Shown piece by piece: positions 35,391 to 48,593 of a DNA stretch of 64,000 bases. This stretch comes from Cryptomeria japonica (lineage: Eukaryota > Streptophyta > Pinopsida > Cupressales > Cupressaceae): the NCBI RefSeq assembly GCF_030272615.1, contig NC_081414.1:781734119-781798118 (forward strand). Reading direction: 5' to 3'. The notes beneath the pieces were generated by a model, which saw nothing but the letters and a program-made list of their open reading frames with translations, did no database searches and was not told where the DNA came from. Each line of letters starts with the position of its first letter. Positions within the stretch are counted from its first letter, which is position 1. The position numbers and the translations under genes are program-made.

Positions 35391-35528
35391 ATTTGATATC
35401 TACCATTATATTAGTGAATAAATTATTATAAATGATCACCTAACAAGACTTTGTGCTAGAAGCGTTATCACAGCTAGTGATCCTTTCTTGCAAATATCAG
35501 CCCACCAAACTGCGTCAAAATATTTCTA

Positions 35529-38500
35529 GAAGGGAAATGTATCATGTAAGTCCAGTCGTCTGTGCCGGTCGAGATACGGATATGTAGCGATAAACGCGAA
35601 TACAGAATCTTTTCTATATTTTGATGAAAACGACTTCCATTAACAACTGGAATTTGGACCCACACGTTTAATGGTCAATTTGATAAAAGAAAAAAATTAT
35701 AGTAATAAAGCTGTTTGGATAGATAAAATTTTCATCTAATTAAATTTTTCAGAATTTATAAAAATAAATAAATAAGAGAAACGATTTTTTTAGTAAGGTA
35801 GTAAAAAATAATTTATTTAGATTAAAAAATGGGCTTCATTAACTTTTTGGTATGGATTGAATGTAAAATTGTTATTGACCATTTGGTGTTGAGATCATAA
35901 TTAATAATAGCAATTATGTAATCTCATTAATATCCATGAACATTGTTAAAGGTTAAAACAAACTTTGTATAACTCCAAGAAAATATTAAAGACGAAAATG
36001 AAATCAATATGACATCAAATTATTTGCAAGTGTTTCTAGTCAATGCCTCTTAGTGCTATGAAACTTTTTTCCTATTAAAATATATTTAAATAAATAATTT
36101 ATTTTTTTTTTGGCAAAAGTGGATGGAGCCACCAATACATATATTTATATTATTAAATAAATAAATTTTGTGAAGGCAATAATATCTAATAAATCCAATT
36201 GAAAATAAGAAGATGCAAAACAAAAAAGAATGAGTTATAAGATTTAACAGGGGTTATAAAATCCTATTATATTAGAGTGAATTTTTATCATAAAATTCTA
36301 AAAAAAAATATTAAAATATAATTTATGAATTCTTGTGATAGTTGGAACCTCCCAAGTTAGTCTATTGTTGAAATACATAAAGTAAAATAAAAAAGATATA
36401 AGAATTTTTCTTGGATCACTCAAGGAAGGATAATTGGTTTGACAAGTTCTGAACATTGGAGACAGGACACATAGAGTTTACCAAGTACAGTTGGAATTAT
36501 CCTACATAGAGTTGTTTCTTGTAGGAACATGTATTTTGTTTTGTTCTAAATATGAACTACTCATGAAATGATCATAGGATAAGAAGCTAAACCATTAATT
36601 TCATCCTAAAGTGAGATATTATATCTAGATTTTTAAATCAAATATGTTTCCCTAAGATATTATTTGTGTTAAATAAATAATATTTTAATGTTATTTATTA
36701 GATATTTTTTATTTTCAAGAGAATTTAACTAACTATTTTGAATATATTAAGCCAAGAGAGGCTCAAACTTTTACATGATTGCAAAACTAGCAAGCAACAA
36801 AAACCAAGGGGTCACGAGGGGTGAGGGACCAAGACCCAAATTCCTACTGCCAAAAAGGAAAATAAACCAATGGGAATTCAACAAAACTAATAAAAACCAA
36901 AAAGAAAACTAGCAGAACCAACATACCGAAAAAAGAAAAAAACCAAGACACATCCCCATGGAAGGCACAAATCGATGGCCAACCTAGTGGGGGAAAACAC
37001 CAACTTCCTATCCTAGCAGATTTCTTTTCCTTTTTTTGAGAAAGAGATTTTCCTATTAAAACCTTTTTAAGAGGAGATGATCAAGAAATCCAAGGTTGCC
37101 TTCACCTTAGACACAGATGCCTCTAGCCCTATGGTAGTGGAGGACTCCAAATGGCACCACATTTTTTCTCGCCTCTTTGTGATTTCATCTTTAATGTATT
37201 GGAGAGCAATGAAGTTCTTCTCAATCATCTCCATGTTTTGTGCAAACATATTTTCTATTTTCCTTTTCATGAAGTCTTGATTATCATGTAGTGACTCAAC
37301 GACTTCCACCAAATCCTTCGTGTGATTACCTTGGTTTATTTTCTCATTGAGCTCCTTCACTATCCTCTCCAAACCTTCCAAATTTTCACCCATTACAACA
37401 AATTTATATATTTCCATCCAAGCACCTTGGTCATTATCATCCATATCGCAACTCGATGATCTAGCATCCGCTTTAGCAAGGACTTTGATTTTATTGATTT
37501 TCTTCTTTGCCACCTCAAATTGTCCCAAAATCCAATAAATGGCAAGTAAATTCTTATTGAACCCCTCATAGAGTTATTCACTTTTCTTGCAAGGAGGAGA
37601 AATTCCTCCTTAATCAAAGGATTCATATGACAAGAATGAGAGGAGCCAGTGGGAAAAGGGGAGGGATGGGTAGCAGTGTTCCTCACAAAGTTTTCAAGGG
37701 TCAATTTAGACCTAGTAGACCAAAAAGAAGTCATTGGCTTCGAATCTTGTCCAAGAATTATAGACTTTTTAATAGAGAATTCACCAATAGGGGGTTAGTG
37801 TTTTTATTTCTTTATCTAGTATTCCTATAAGGGTTAACCTAAGTGGGATTCTTCTAGGGCTTCAGAGTTGTTGTAGAATCAATCGGGTTGACTAATAACT
37901 CAAAGCACAAGCCCAAGCTAGAAGGATTAAAGGCATGGCTACTAGTTGGGGTTAAACCTAGGTGAAAATTATAAAGGCATAGAATGAGACCTTGTTGCAA
38001 GGGGAGGGTACCTTTAGATTTTTCCACCACAGTATACTAAGAAATGGATGAGAACATCTAAAATGGAAAGTTCATCTTGATGGCATATCTTAAATTATTA
38101 ATTATGGGAAATACTTGGGAGTGGAAGCGCTTAAATGACCCATCCAGGGTGAAAAATTGCATCAAGAGAAATGCCACCTCTTTTTAGATTCTCGACAGGT
38201 CATCCATTTAGAACCCACTTTCGAGGTAGGTGACATTCTCACTTAGGCATCAAAATCTTTAGAAGGCCTCCTTATGGTTGCCCTCTAGATTTTTTGGGAA
38301 GGATTCCCCTTCCACAACCAATCTAGTGCCAACCACAATAGTATTTATTGATGCTATGAAACTCACGTTCCCAACCTAGACTTCTCCATCCATCCTCCAA
38401 AGATTGGAAACATTGCTCCAATAATGAGGGATAAAAGACCTTTGTGCCTTCCACATAGTTAGTGGGATTACCCTCAGCTACTTTCTCCTAGTTCTCCTAG

Positions 38501-40188
38501 AGAGCCTCATTCTCTTTGAGTTTATCACAACTATCAAGATTTTTTTTTATTAAATCACCTCCCTTAGTTACTATAGAAAAACTAGAGCTAAGGATTGACG
38601 CTGGATTACATAGACGCTGGATTACACAAACTAGGATTAGAAAAAGAACAATTAAAGGTGGTATTAAAAATTTCACTTTTCCTTCCGTTAAAATTGAAAT
38701 TCCACTTTATAAAATGATCAATGTGCATCGTGGATACGATACAAATGGAAAAAGAAATTTTCAAATCTTTAGGACATTGATTATTATATTCTCATTAATC
38801 AGGGTACAAATATCTATGGCAATTCATGTTGATCCATCATAATTTTAATCCCTTTGGAGAAAAGACCGAGGTTGACTAACCTATCTTTCTTTGAACAACT
38901 TCAAAAGGACTATTTAGAAATATTTAACGGGCATGGTATGAAACTATCATATGGTTGTGACACTTTTCTTGAGTTTTATCATCGCATCATATAAATCAGG
39001 AATATTTTCACTACAAAGAATTTGAATCATGATGGAAATTTTAGTATTCAATTCCTTAAGAAAAATATAGAAATGTAAATCTTGTGGGTGGTAAATTTTT
39101 TTACAAGAAACTCTTCTAAGTATTATTAATTCCAAAAATAAAATCATGTATGTATTAAATGTGAGAATTTTTATTTTATAGGAAATTATTTAGATAGAAT
39201 ATTTATCTGTAGTACGTTTGAATCAATTGAAAACAATATCTCCAATTTGATCATATCTTGTAATAGAGTTATGTCGTGATATTATATACCATTAGCATGC
39301 CTTGTTTTTGAGAGGGAAAGTAAGTAACAAAAGAGCCACATTTTGATTTGTCATCTGATGAATATTGTATGGATTTTAATTATCACTAATATGATCTAAA
39401 AGAGACATACCTGCATATCTATAAAAATGAGGAAATGGTTTTAATACTACTTCTAGAACTCGAATTCTCGTGTTTCAATGGAATGCTAGTATACCATGGT
39501 GAGAATGGTAAATTTAATTCTAGAATATTTAGATGCACATAAATATTAGTCACCATAATGGTCTACATGATTAAGGATTTGAGATAAGATCATCAATGGG
39601 ATTACAAATAGAAGAGGAATGCGTCTATGGGCTAGTATATTTTATATTATCAACTAAAACCAAATAATATAGAACAAAGATCAAACAAGGGATAAATACA
39701 AGTCAATGTTTGCATCCCATTAGGCATATCAAGAATTGCTGATTTTTAATTTTGCACTTTCATACACACTATATAATTATGGGACATCGCATGAGTATGT
39801 GACTTCACTACTTATGTAGCACCTAGAATTTTAAGAATTGACTTCTCGTATATTTTTGAATAAATTTATTAATAAATAAAGAAAAAAAGGGAAGAATTTT
39901 CCTAAAAATATAACTAAACTCTAAGGTGATTTTTGAAGACAGTTATTGAGAGTAAAATATATTTATATATTATTTATAATAATTGAATACTCCATTGAAA
40001 AATCACACTACACGAAACTAGATATTAATACAGAAAATATAAAAGAAAAACAATGCACATCCAATTTATTCAATAAAATAGAATTACACTCATAAATTAC
40101 AATGATAAAACCACATGGGCTTACCTAACTACGAAGAAAATTTCATAAATTACAATATCTACCTCACTACAAAGAAACTCAACTTCTC
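35529..40188. repeat. Tandem segmental duplication, copy A
   Basis: The 4.66-kb unit begins GAAGGGAAATGTATC and ends near AAAGAAACTCAACTTCT. It is repeated head to tail from 40254 after a spacer of about 65 bp. A 135-bp sample shows eight differences (about 6%). Compared with copy B it carries a roughly 65-bp insertion near 36105-36165 and lacks about 355 bp near 35815. It contains a GC-richer start (35540-35690), an AT-rich middle, a coding relic (37067-38540, minus strand) and about 1.6 kb of AT-rich DNA with no gene. Confidence 0.93.
37067..38540 (-). pseudogene. Unrecognised coding relic with coiled-coil C-terminus (copy A)
   Basis: Minus-strand frames run from about 38540 to 37067. The upstream part is broken and matches copy B's better preserved FSLSWEDGEVEVGNMKFTIS. 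The C-terminal 153 codons (37528-37067) are open: GQFEVAKKKINKIKVLAKAD, GENLEGLERIVKELNEKINQ and FMKRKIENMFAQNMEMIEKN, with Leu/Ile heptads and high charge, so a coiled coil is likely. No enzyme motif is visible and I do not recognise the family. Three copies in this window (see 42125 and 60985) show it is repetitive. It may be a structural protein of an unidentified element, but no element ends are seen. Confidence 0.5.
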
Positions 40189-42124
40189 ATTCAACGAAGC
40201 ACTAGGGGGAACCTAATTAGTCTTCACCACTGAAAGTAAGTTGAGTATTTTTTGAAGGGAAATGTATCGCGTAAGTCCAGTCGTCTGTGCCGGTCGAGAG
40301 ACAGACATGTAGTGAATCACGATAAACACGAATACAGAATCTTTTCTATATTTTGATGAAAACGACTTCCATTAACAACTGGAATTTGGACCCACACGTT
40401 TAATGGTCAATTTGATAAAAGAAAAAAATTATAGTAACAAAGCTGTTTGAATAGATAAAATTTAATATCTAAATTTTTAATTAGATGAAAATTTTATTTT
40501 CAGAATTTATAAAAATAAATAAATAAGAGAAATAATTTTTTATAGTAAGGAAGTAAAAAATAATTAGAATTGAAAATAATGTATTATATTATTTTCTTTA
40601 AAACTTGTTAAAATAAAGTATATTATGTGTGGAGCTTTTAATTTAAAATTTTCATTTTTTTAATACTAATGTACTTTCGAGTGTGTGTTTAATTTGAAAT
40701 TCATTTCTTCCTAAAATTTGAAAGCTTATTTCATGAAAGAGCAAATGGTTTCTCTGGTAGAAAATCTCACTAGCTATAAGAAAGTTCTAAGTTTTGATGT
40801 CAACCAATTCAATATTGAAATTAATGTGCTTGTAATTTAGAGTAGAAACAAATACAATCTTTATTAAAAAATAGTAAAAATATTTAAAAGGACTAGATTA
40901 ACTTATGAATGAACATCAATTTATTTAATTTTTAGATTAAAAAATGGGCTTCATTAATTACTTCTTGGTATGGATTGAGTGTAAAATTGTTATTGACCAT
41001 TTGGTGTTGAGATCATAATTAATAATAGCAATTATGTAATCTCACTAATATCCATGAGCATTGTTAAAGGTAAAAACAAACTTTGTACAACTTCAAGAAA
41101 ATATTAAAGATGAAAACAAATTTAATATGACATCAAATTATTTGGAAGTGTTTCCATTCAATGCCTGTTAGTGCTATGAAACTTTTTTCCCATTAAAATA
41201 TATTTAAATAAATAAATTTTGTGAAGGAAATGATATGTAATAAATCCAATAGAAGATAAGAAGATGCAAAAGAAAAAGAAAAAAGAATTAGTTATAAGAT
41301 TTAACGGAGGTTATAAAATCTTATTATATTAGAGTGAATTTTTATCATAAAATTATAAAAGAAATATTAAAATATTTTTTTATGAATTGTTGTGATAGTT
41401 GGAACCTCCGAAGTTAGTCTATTGATGAAATACATAAACTAAAATTGAAAAGATTTAAGAATTTTTCTTGGATCACTCAAGGAAGGATAATTGGTTTGGC
41501 AAGTTGTGAACATTGGACAAGGGACACATAGAGTTTGAGGTACCAAGTACAATTGGAATTATCCTACATAGAGTTATTTCTTATGGGAACATATATTTTG
41601 TTTTGTTCTAAATATGAACTACTCCTGAAATGATCATAGGCTAAGAAGCTAAACCATTAATTTCATCCTAAAGTGAGATATTATTTCTAGATTTTTAAAA
41701 CAAATATGTTTCCCTAAGATAATATTTGTGTTAAATAAATAGTATTTTAATGTTATAGTTTAGCTATTTTTTATTTTTAAGAGAATTTAACTAACTATTT
41801 TGAATACACTAAACCAGGAGAGGCTTGAACCTTTACATGATTGCAAAACTAGCAAGCAACAAAAACCAAGGGCTCATGAGGGGTGAGGGACCAAGACCCA
41901 AATTCCTACAGCCAAAGAGGAAAACAAACCAATAGTCATTCAACAAAACTAACAAAAACCAAAAGGAAAACTAGCAGAACCAACATACTGAAAAAATAGA
42001 ATAAGACACATCCCCATGAAGGGCACGAATTGATGGCCAACCTAGTGGGGGAAAACACCAACTTACTATCCTAGCAGATTTCTTTTCCTTTTTTTGAGAA
42101 AGATATTTTTATATTAAAACCTTT

Positions 42125-43520
42125 CTAAGAGGAGATGATCAAGGAATCCAAGGTTGCCTTCACCTTAGACATAGATGCCTCTAGCCCAGTGGTAGTGGAG
42201 GACTCCAAATGGCACCACTTTTTTGCTCCCCTCTTTGTGATTTCATCTTTAATGTATTGGAGAGAAATGAAGTTCTTCTCAATCATCTCCATGTTTTGAG
42301 AAAACATATTTCTATTTTCCTTTTCATGAAGTCTTGATTATCATGTAGTGCCTCAACCACTTCCACCAAATCCTTCATGTGATTACCTTGGTTCATTTTC
42401 TCACTAAGCTCCTTCACTATCCACTCCAAACCTTCAAAATTTTCAACTATTACAACAAATTTATATATTTCCATTCAAGAACCTTGGTCATTATCATCCA
42501 TATTGCAACTCGATGATCTGGCATCCGCTTTAGCAAGGGCTTCAATTTTATTGATTTTCTTCTTTGCCACCTCAAATTGTCCCAAAATCCAATAACTGGC
42601 AAGTTAATTCTTGCAAGGAGAGGAAATTCCTCCTTAATCAATGAATTCATATGAGAATAATGAGGGGAGCTAGGGAAAAAGGGGAGGAGGGGTAGCAGTA
42701 TTCATCACAAAGTTTTCAAGGGTCCATTTAGACATAGTAGACCAAAAAGAAGTCATTGGCTTTGAATCTTGTCCACGAATTATAGAATTAATAGAGCATT
42801 CAACAATAGGGGATCAGGGTTTTTATTTCTTTATATAGTATTCCTAGAAGGGTTAACTTGAGTGAAACTATTCTAGGGCTTCAGAGTTGTTGTAGAATCA
42901 ATCGGGTTGACTAATAACTCAAAACACAATCCTAAGCTAGAAAGATTAATGGCAAGGCCACTAGTTGGGGTTAAACCTAGGTGACAATTATAAAGGCATA
43001 GAATGGGACCTTGTTGCAAGGGGAGGGTACCTTTAGATTTGTCCACCACAGTATATTAAGAAATGGATGAGAACATCTAGAATGGAAATTTCATCTTGAT
43101 GCCATATCTTAAATTATTAATTATGGGAAATAACTACAAGTGGAAGCACTTAAATGACCCATCCAGGGTGAAAACTTTCATCAAGAGAAATGCCACCTCT
43201 TTTAAGATTCTCAATAGGTCATCCATTTATAACCCAATTTCGAGGTAGGTGACATTCTCACTCGGGCATCAAAATCTTTAGAAGGCCTCCTTACGGTTGC
43301 TCTCTGGATTTTTTGGGAACGATGCCCCTTCCACAACCAATCTAGTGCCAACCACAATAGTATCCATTGATATTGTGAACTTCATGTTCCCCACCTCGAC
43401 TTCTCCATCCTCCCAAGACAAGGAAAATTGCTCCAATAATGAGGGATAAAAGACCTTCATGCCTTCCACATAGTTATCTCAATTACCCTCAACTAATTTC
43501 TCCTAGAGAGCCTCATTCTT
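42125..43520 (-). pseudogene. Unrecognised coding relic with coiled-coil C-terminus (copy B)
   Basis: Same relic as 37067-38540, decayed differently. The upstream part is open at 43469-43278, reading EGMKVFYPSLLEQFSLSWED and VGTRLVVEGASFPKNP. The coiled-coil C-terminus, intact in copy A, is here split into three short frames (42650-42450, 42474-42283, 42307-42125) by two shifts. ISLDESFHPGWVI (about 43155-43190) is shared with copy A. The parent protein would be about 450-480 residues. Function is unknown. Confidence 0.5.
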
Positions 43521-43598
43521 TTTTATTTTATAACAACTATCAATAATTTTTTCAATTAAATCACCTCCCATAGTTACTATCGAAAAACTAGAGCTAAG

Positions 43599-44028
43599 TG
43601 TTGGTGTAAATAATTATTCATCTTGGATATTATTACAACTTACTTAAGCTTACTTAGGAAATGCATTTCATAGTAGTTGGGGTATGGGACACTTGTGTGT
43701 TTGTGTCACATTGGGATAGTGTGTGTAGGAGATTTTCCACCTTTTATGATGTTGATCTTATCTTGTTGTTACATTCCACCTCATGTGGAATATTATATTG
43801 TTTCTCCTACCTACCCTTGTTTCTTATTGAGCCACATGTCATGTTTGTGTGGTCACATATCCACATAGCCTTGCCTATATAAGCAGGCTCATATTCATTG
43901 TATGTAACACTTCATGATCCAGTTGATCAGTATTTTCATCTTGATAGAATACAGTTTATTCCTATCATCTATTTTGTTCTCTCTCATTTGTGCTTTCCAT
44001 TGCCTCTTGATATTAGCAAAATATCACA
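43599..44028 (+). repeat. Left LTR of the 1.94-kb element
   Basis: 430 bp with TATATAAG at 43876-43883. It is followed by CTAAGGACTAAGGCTGGATTAC (44029-44050) in place of a primer-binding site, then by a partial echo of the LTR's own tail (GTGCTTTCCATT words at about 44097). Confidence 0.88.
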
Positions 44029-45108
44029 CTAAGGACTAAGGCTGGATTACTTTTTTTTCTATTTGTACTTTCCATTGATATTTGTTCTCTGTCAATTGTG
44101 CTTTCCATTTTTACCTTTTTTTCTTTATTTTTTAATAAAGTTTTTTTATGGGCTTTAATAAATTGTTTTTTCTAGATTTTTAAAATCTTTAAAAAAAACA
44201 AATATCATTTAATAAGTCAAATTGGGAAGACTTTTTTTCTTGTCACTTCATAGCTGTCTTGTAGTGCTTCCAACAAGCAGTCAAGTGGGGGGGTTGATTT
44301 GCTCCTTTATATCTCTTGGCCACATCCCAATCAGAGGCATCTTTTTCTGCAGTATACTATAGGGCTTCTTGGTGGCATCATTTTCATGTTTCCAGATTTG
44401 CCTTATCATGTTGTATGCTTTTGCATGAGCAATGTTGTACTCGCACTATCATAAAGTGTTACACGTCTTTGTATCTTGTCATTGTTGACATATTTGATGT
44501 AATCCTCTTGTACACATAGATTAGGAATATCTTGTGAGACTTGGTGCATGGCTCCAGCTGAGACCTAGATTGTACACATTTGTGCATGGCTCCCATGAGA
44601 CTTGGATTGTACTGGTATTTTTGCTATTTTTGAGTATCCAGATGATGCTCACAGTAGGTTGTCTCCATGCCTGATCTTCATTTTGTTGCACTGAGTGATT
44701 CATCGGCATCGACTTGGTACCTAGTTTTGTCACACTTTTACATTATTGGTGCAACATTGCCTCTCTTTTTTGCTTATGGGGAGGTATTTTGGTCATCATC
44801 ATTGGACCATCTTTGCAGGAGATTCAACATTGAAGGGGGGCTTCATGGTCTCTTCTTCTCTCTTATGGGGGGAACATATTTTTTTTGTTCTTCTCATTCA
44901 TCATTGAGAGAATTGTGTGCTTTCATCATCTCTCTTTTGGGGGAGGGTTTTTTCCCATTGGGTTTTTCTCTTTTTCTCCATTTATGGGAGATTGCATTTG
45001 CATTTGTACATGGGTACCTAACATGGCCTTGTAAATGGGACCCATCTTGCATTGCTTAGTTGCATTGTAGACTTAAGTGCATTCCCCTAATTTGCACTTA
45101 AGGGGGGG

Positions 45109-45538
45109 TGATGGTGTAAATAATTATTCATCTTGGATATTATTACACCTTACTTAAGCTTACTTAGGAAATGCATTTCATAGTAGTTTGGGTATGAGGC
45201 ACTTGGGTGTTTGTGCCACATTGGGATAGTGTGTGTAGGAGAATTTCCACCTTTTATGGTGTTGATCTTATCTTGTTGTTACATTCCACCTCATGTGGAA
45301 TATTATATTTTTTCTCCTACCTACCCTTGTTTCTTATTGAGCCACATGTCATGTTTGTGTGGTCACATATCCATATAGCCTTGCCTATATAAGAAGGCTC
45401 ATATTCATTGTATGTAATGATTCATGATCGAGTTGATTAGTATTTTCATCTTGATAGAATATAGTTTATTCCTATCATCTATTTTGTTCTCTCTCATTTG
45501 TGCTTTCCTTTGCCTATTGATCTTGGCAAAATCTCACA
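45109..45538 (+). repeat. Right LTR of the 1.94-kb element
   Basis: 430 bp, the same length as the left LTR, with TATATAAG at 45386-45393. It is preceded by the polypurine tract and followed by CTAAG and the duplicated-unit flank. Confidence 0.9.
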
Positions 45539-47144
45539 CTAAGGACTGAGGCTAGGTTACACAAACTAGGATTAGAGAAAGAAAAATTAAAGGAGGTATT
45601 AGAAATTTCGCTTTTCCTTCCCTTAAAATGGCAAGTCCACTTTATAAAATGATTGATGTGCATTGTGGATACGATACAAATGGAAAAAGCAATTTTCAAA
45701 TCTTTAGGACATAGATTATAATATTCTCATTAATCAGCGTACAAATATCTATGGGTAATTCATGTTGATCCATCCTAATTTTAATCCCTTTGGAGAAAAG
45801 ACCCAGGTTGACTAACCTATCTTTTGTTGAACAAATTTAAATGGAGTATTTAAAAATATTTAATGGGCATGGTATGTAACTATCCTATGGTTGTGAGACT
45901 TTTATTGAGTTTTATCATCACATCATATAATTAAGGAATATTTTCACTACAAAGAATTTGAATCATGATGGAAATTTTAGTATTCAGTTCCTTAAGAAAA
46001 ATATAGAATTATAAATTTTGGGGGTGCTAAATTTTTTTACAAGAACCTCTTCTAAGTATTATTAAATCACAAAATAAAATCGTATATGTATTTAATGTTA
46101 ATGTTTTGTTTTTTAAGAAATTGTTTAGATAGAATATTTATTGATAGTACATTTGAATCAATTGAAAAACAATATCCCCAATTTGATCATATTTTGTAAT
46201 AGAGTTATGTTTTAATATTATATACCATTCACGTGCCTTGTGTTTGGGAGGGAAAGTAAGTAACAAAAGAGGCACATTTTGATTTGTTATATGATAAATA
46301 TTGTATGGATTTTAATTATCACTAATATGATCTAACAGAGAGATGCCTGCATACCTATAAAAATGAGGAAATGGTTTTAATACTACTTCTAGAACTTGAA
46401 TTCTCTATTGTTTCAATGGAATGCTAGTATACCATGGTGAGAATGGTAAATTTAATGCTAGAATATTTAGATGCACATAAATATTAGTCACCATAATGGT
46501 CTACAAAATTAAGGATTTGAGATAAGATCATCAATAGGGTTACAAATAGAAGAGGCATGCTTCTATGGGCTAGTATATTTTATATTATCAACTAAAACCA
46601 AATAATATAGAACAAAAATAAAAGAAGGGAAAAATACAAGTCAATGTTTGCATCCCATTAGGCATATCAAGAATTGATGATTTCTAATTGTATACTTTCA
46701 TACACACTCTATAAACATGAGACATCACATGAATATGTGACTTCACTACTTATGTAGCACCTATAATTTTAAGAGTTGGCTTGTCATATATTTTTGAATA
46801 AATTTATTAATAAATAAAGAAAAAAAGGGGAAGAATTTTCCTAAGAATATAACTAAATTCTAAGGTGATATTTGAAGATAGATATTGAAGGTAAAATATT
46901 TTTATATATTATTTATAATAATTGGATACTCAATTGAAAAATCACACAACACAAAACTAGATATTAATATAGAAAATGTAAGTTGGAAAACAATGCACAT
47001 CCAATTTATTCAATAAAATTGAATTACACTCATTAATTACAATGCTAAAACCACATGGGCTTACCTAACTACAAAGAAAATTTTATAAATTACAATACTA
47101 CGACCACATGGGCCTACCTCAGTACAAAGAAACTCAATTTCTAA

Positions 47145-48039
47145 TAAAACTTTGTAATTTGAAGCTACAATCTACACTAAGGGAGATATCATTTGTAACC
47201 TTTTCTCATGACTTAATTTGACACCACTAAATACCTTAGAATGTTTTTGAAAGTGCAACCCCCACTTTTTAGACACCCAAAGGTTCAACAATTTGCTTTC
47301 CCACTTAGGAAGATATTTCATTTTAAATTTAAACATTGGTAGCACAACTTCTTAGAGCCATAATTTTTTAGTTAGGCATCTACTTTACTATTACAATATA
47401 TTGTTGGAAAGCTAAGGAAGATATCTAAAATGCTAATTATTTGAGGGTCATTTTGTTCACTTATTAGTCTTATATGAGGCTTCTAAGGGCTTTAAGTTTA
47501 AGTCTAAATATTTTTTAGGAAAAAATTTCAAAGATAAAAATTTAATATGTCCCAAATGATATAGGATATTCGGATTACTATTTCACCATTTTCTTTATAT
47601 TTTAGTTCTACTCCATTCAACAATATTTTAGGTCCATATGTTCTCATATAGGTTGATTTTATAAAATAGGAAGTAATAATTTTTTACCTTTTAGGACTTT
47701 AGACTACCCTAATCCTCTAAAGTGTCATTGTGGGCTCCAAAACAACTAAAGAAACCTTAAAAAAAAGGAAGCTTTCTTTTTATTGGAATGCAACATTTCT
47801 CTTACACCCTATATGATCTTGCTCCAAACATGTGGGATAGTTTGACAAGTGACCTTGTTATATTTTTTATGTTTGATGAAAACCAAGATGGTCAACCTTT
47901 TTATTAGATAATCGTGACAATTATTCAATGGTCCTTCCCTTCCATATAACCAAATATTATTCTTACTAGCTAATTCCTATACTTCTACCCACATTAATAT
48001 CCGAGCTTTGTTCTATCTATTCATATTTGGAGTAGTTGT
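47145..48039. other. Unassigned, possibly Gypsy 3' untranslated region and LTR
   Basis: It lies downstream of the Gypsy reading frame on the minus strand, where the 3' LTR should be. No TG...CA ends, polypurine tract or partner LTR were recognised. Confidence 0.35.
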
Positions 48040-48588
48040 TAGTATACAAGCTTATTTTGGTCCAATCTTATTGTCTCCTTCATGATATTTTATCAAATCA
48101 ACAATGTAAAAAGTAAGTGAGATATCAATTTTTTTAGTAAATTATACCTCATATGTATTTGTTGAATCACATCTATTTATAATCTTAAATGGTCCAACAT
48201 TATTCATTTTCAACTTGCTATATGTTATAACATGATATATTTAGTTTTTCAAGTGAACCATATCTTCATCTTCAACCTTGAATTATTTAAACCTTCACAT
48301 TTCATTTGCCATTTCCTTGTACTTAGTATTCGTCTTATTAATATCCTCCTTATCTTTTTGTTCAAGTTCTATAGGTGCTCAATAAAATCCTTGTCATGCA
48401 CTGCTCTTTTCTCCATTTTCTGTCTTCCTCAACTCAAGAGCATTCCCTAAAATATTCCTATGCACAATTTTGAATGGGCATTTATTTATAATATTATTGA
48501 AAAAATTATTGTATAAAAATTATGCCTATGGTTCAATCAAATCTTATGATCCATTGGTACTAAGCATCTCAATAGGTATCTGAAAGTC
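48040..48588 (-). pseudogene. Ty3/Gypsy integrase C-terminal relic, part right of the split
   Basis: Minus strand at about 48225-48060 reads SKLKMNNVGPFKIINRCDST, then NTYEV, stop, FTKKIDISLTFYIVDLIKYH. This is the characteristic end of plant Ty3/Gypsy polyproteins (YxKLKxxxxGPxxIxxxxxxNAYxxxLP...FNVxDL). Weaker upstream sequence up to 48588 is in keeping with the preceding linker. Copia-5 starts at 48594 and separates this piece from the rest of the same element at 54886-58600. Confidence 0.82.
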
Positions 48589-48593
48589 CTACT

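Larger units (their letters stand above)
43599..45538 (+). mobile_element. 1.94-kb non-autonomous LTR element inside duplication copy B
   Basis: Two 430-bp LTRs, TGTTGG...CACA and TGATGG...CACA, surround about 1.08 kb without any Gag or Pol motif. A polypurine tract ACTTAAGGGGGGG (45096-45108) precedes the right LTR, so the element reads on the plus strand. CTAAG stands before the left LTR (43594-43598) and after the right LTR (45539-45543). Copy A has an unoccupied CTAAG at 38588-38592, confirming insertion. LTRs differ at about 24 sites (5-6%). No Met-tRNA primer-binding site follows the left LTR; a copy of the target flank is there instead. An element that moves with help from others, or a rearranged one, are both possible. 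Confidence 0.85.
40254..47144. repeat. Tandem segmental duplication, copy B
   Basis: Collinear with copy A over its whole length. It differs by a 1.94-kb LTR element at 43599-45538 and about 355 bp retained (or gained) around 40570-40925. Subtracting these leaves nearly the same length as copy A. The 1.6 kb right of the LTR element is AT-rich and has no gene that I can support. Confidence 0.93.

Noticed and set aside
44667-45059. 130-codon plus-strand open frame in the 1.94-kb element
   Set aside because: It has no motif and a low-complexity Phe/Ser/Leu-rich composition. It lies in the T-rich stretch before the polypurine tract and is probably chance.
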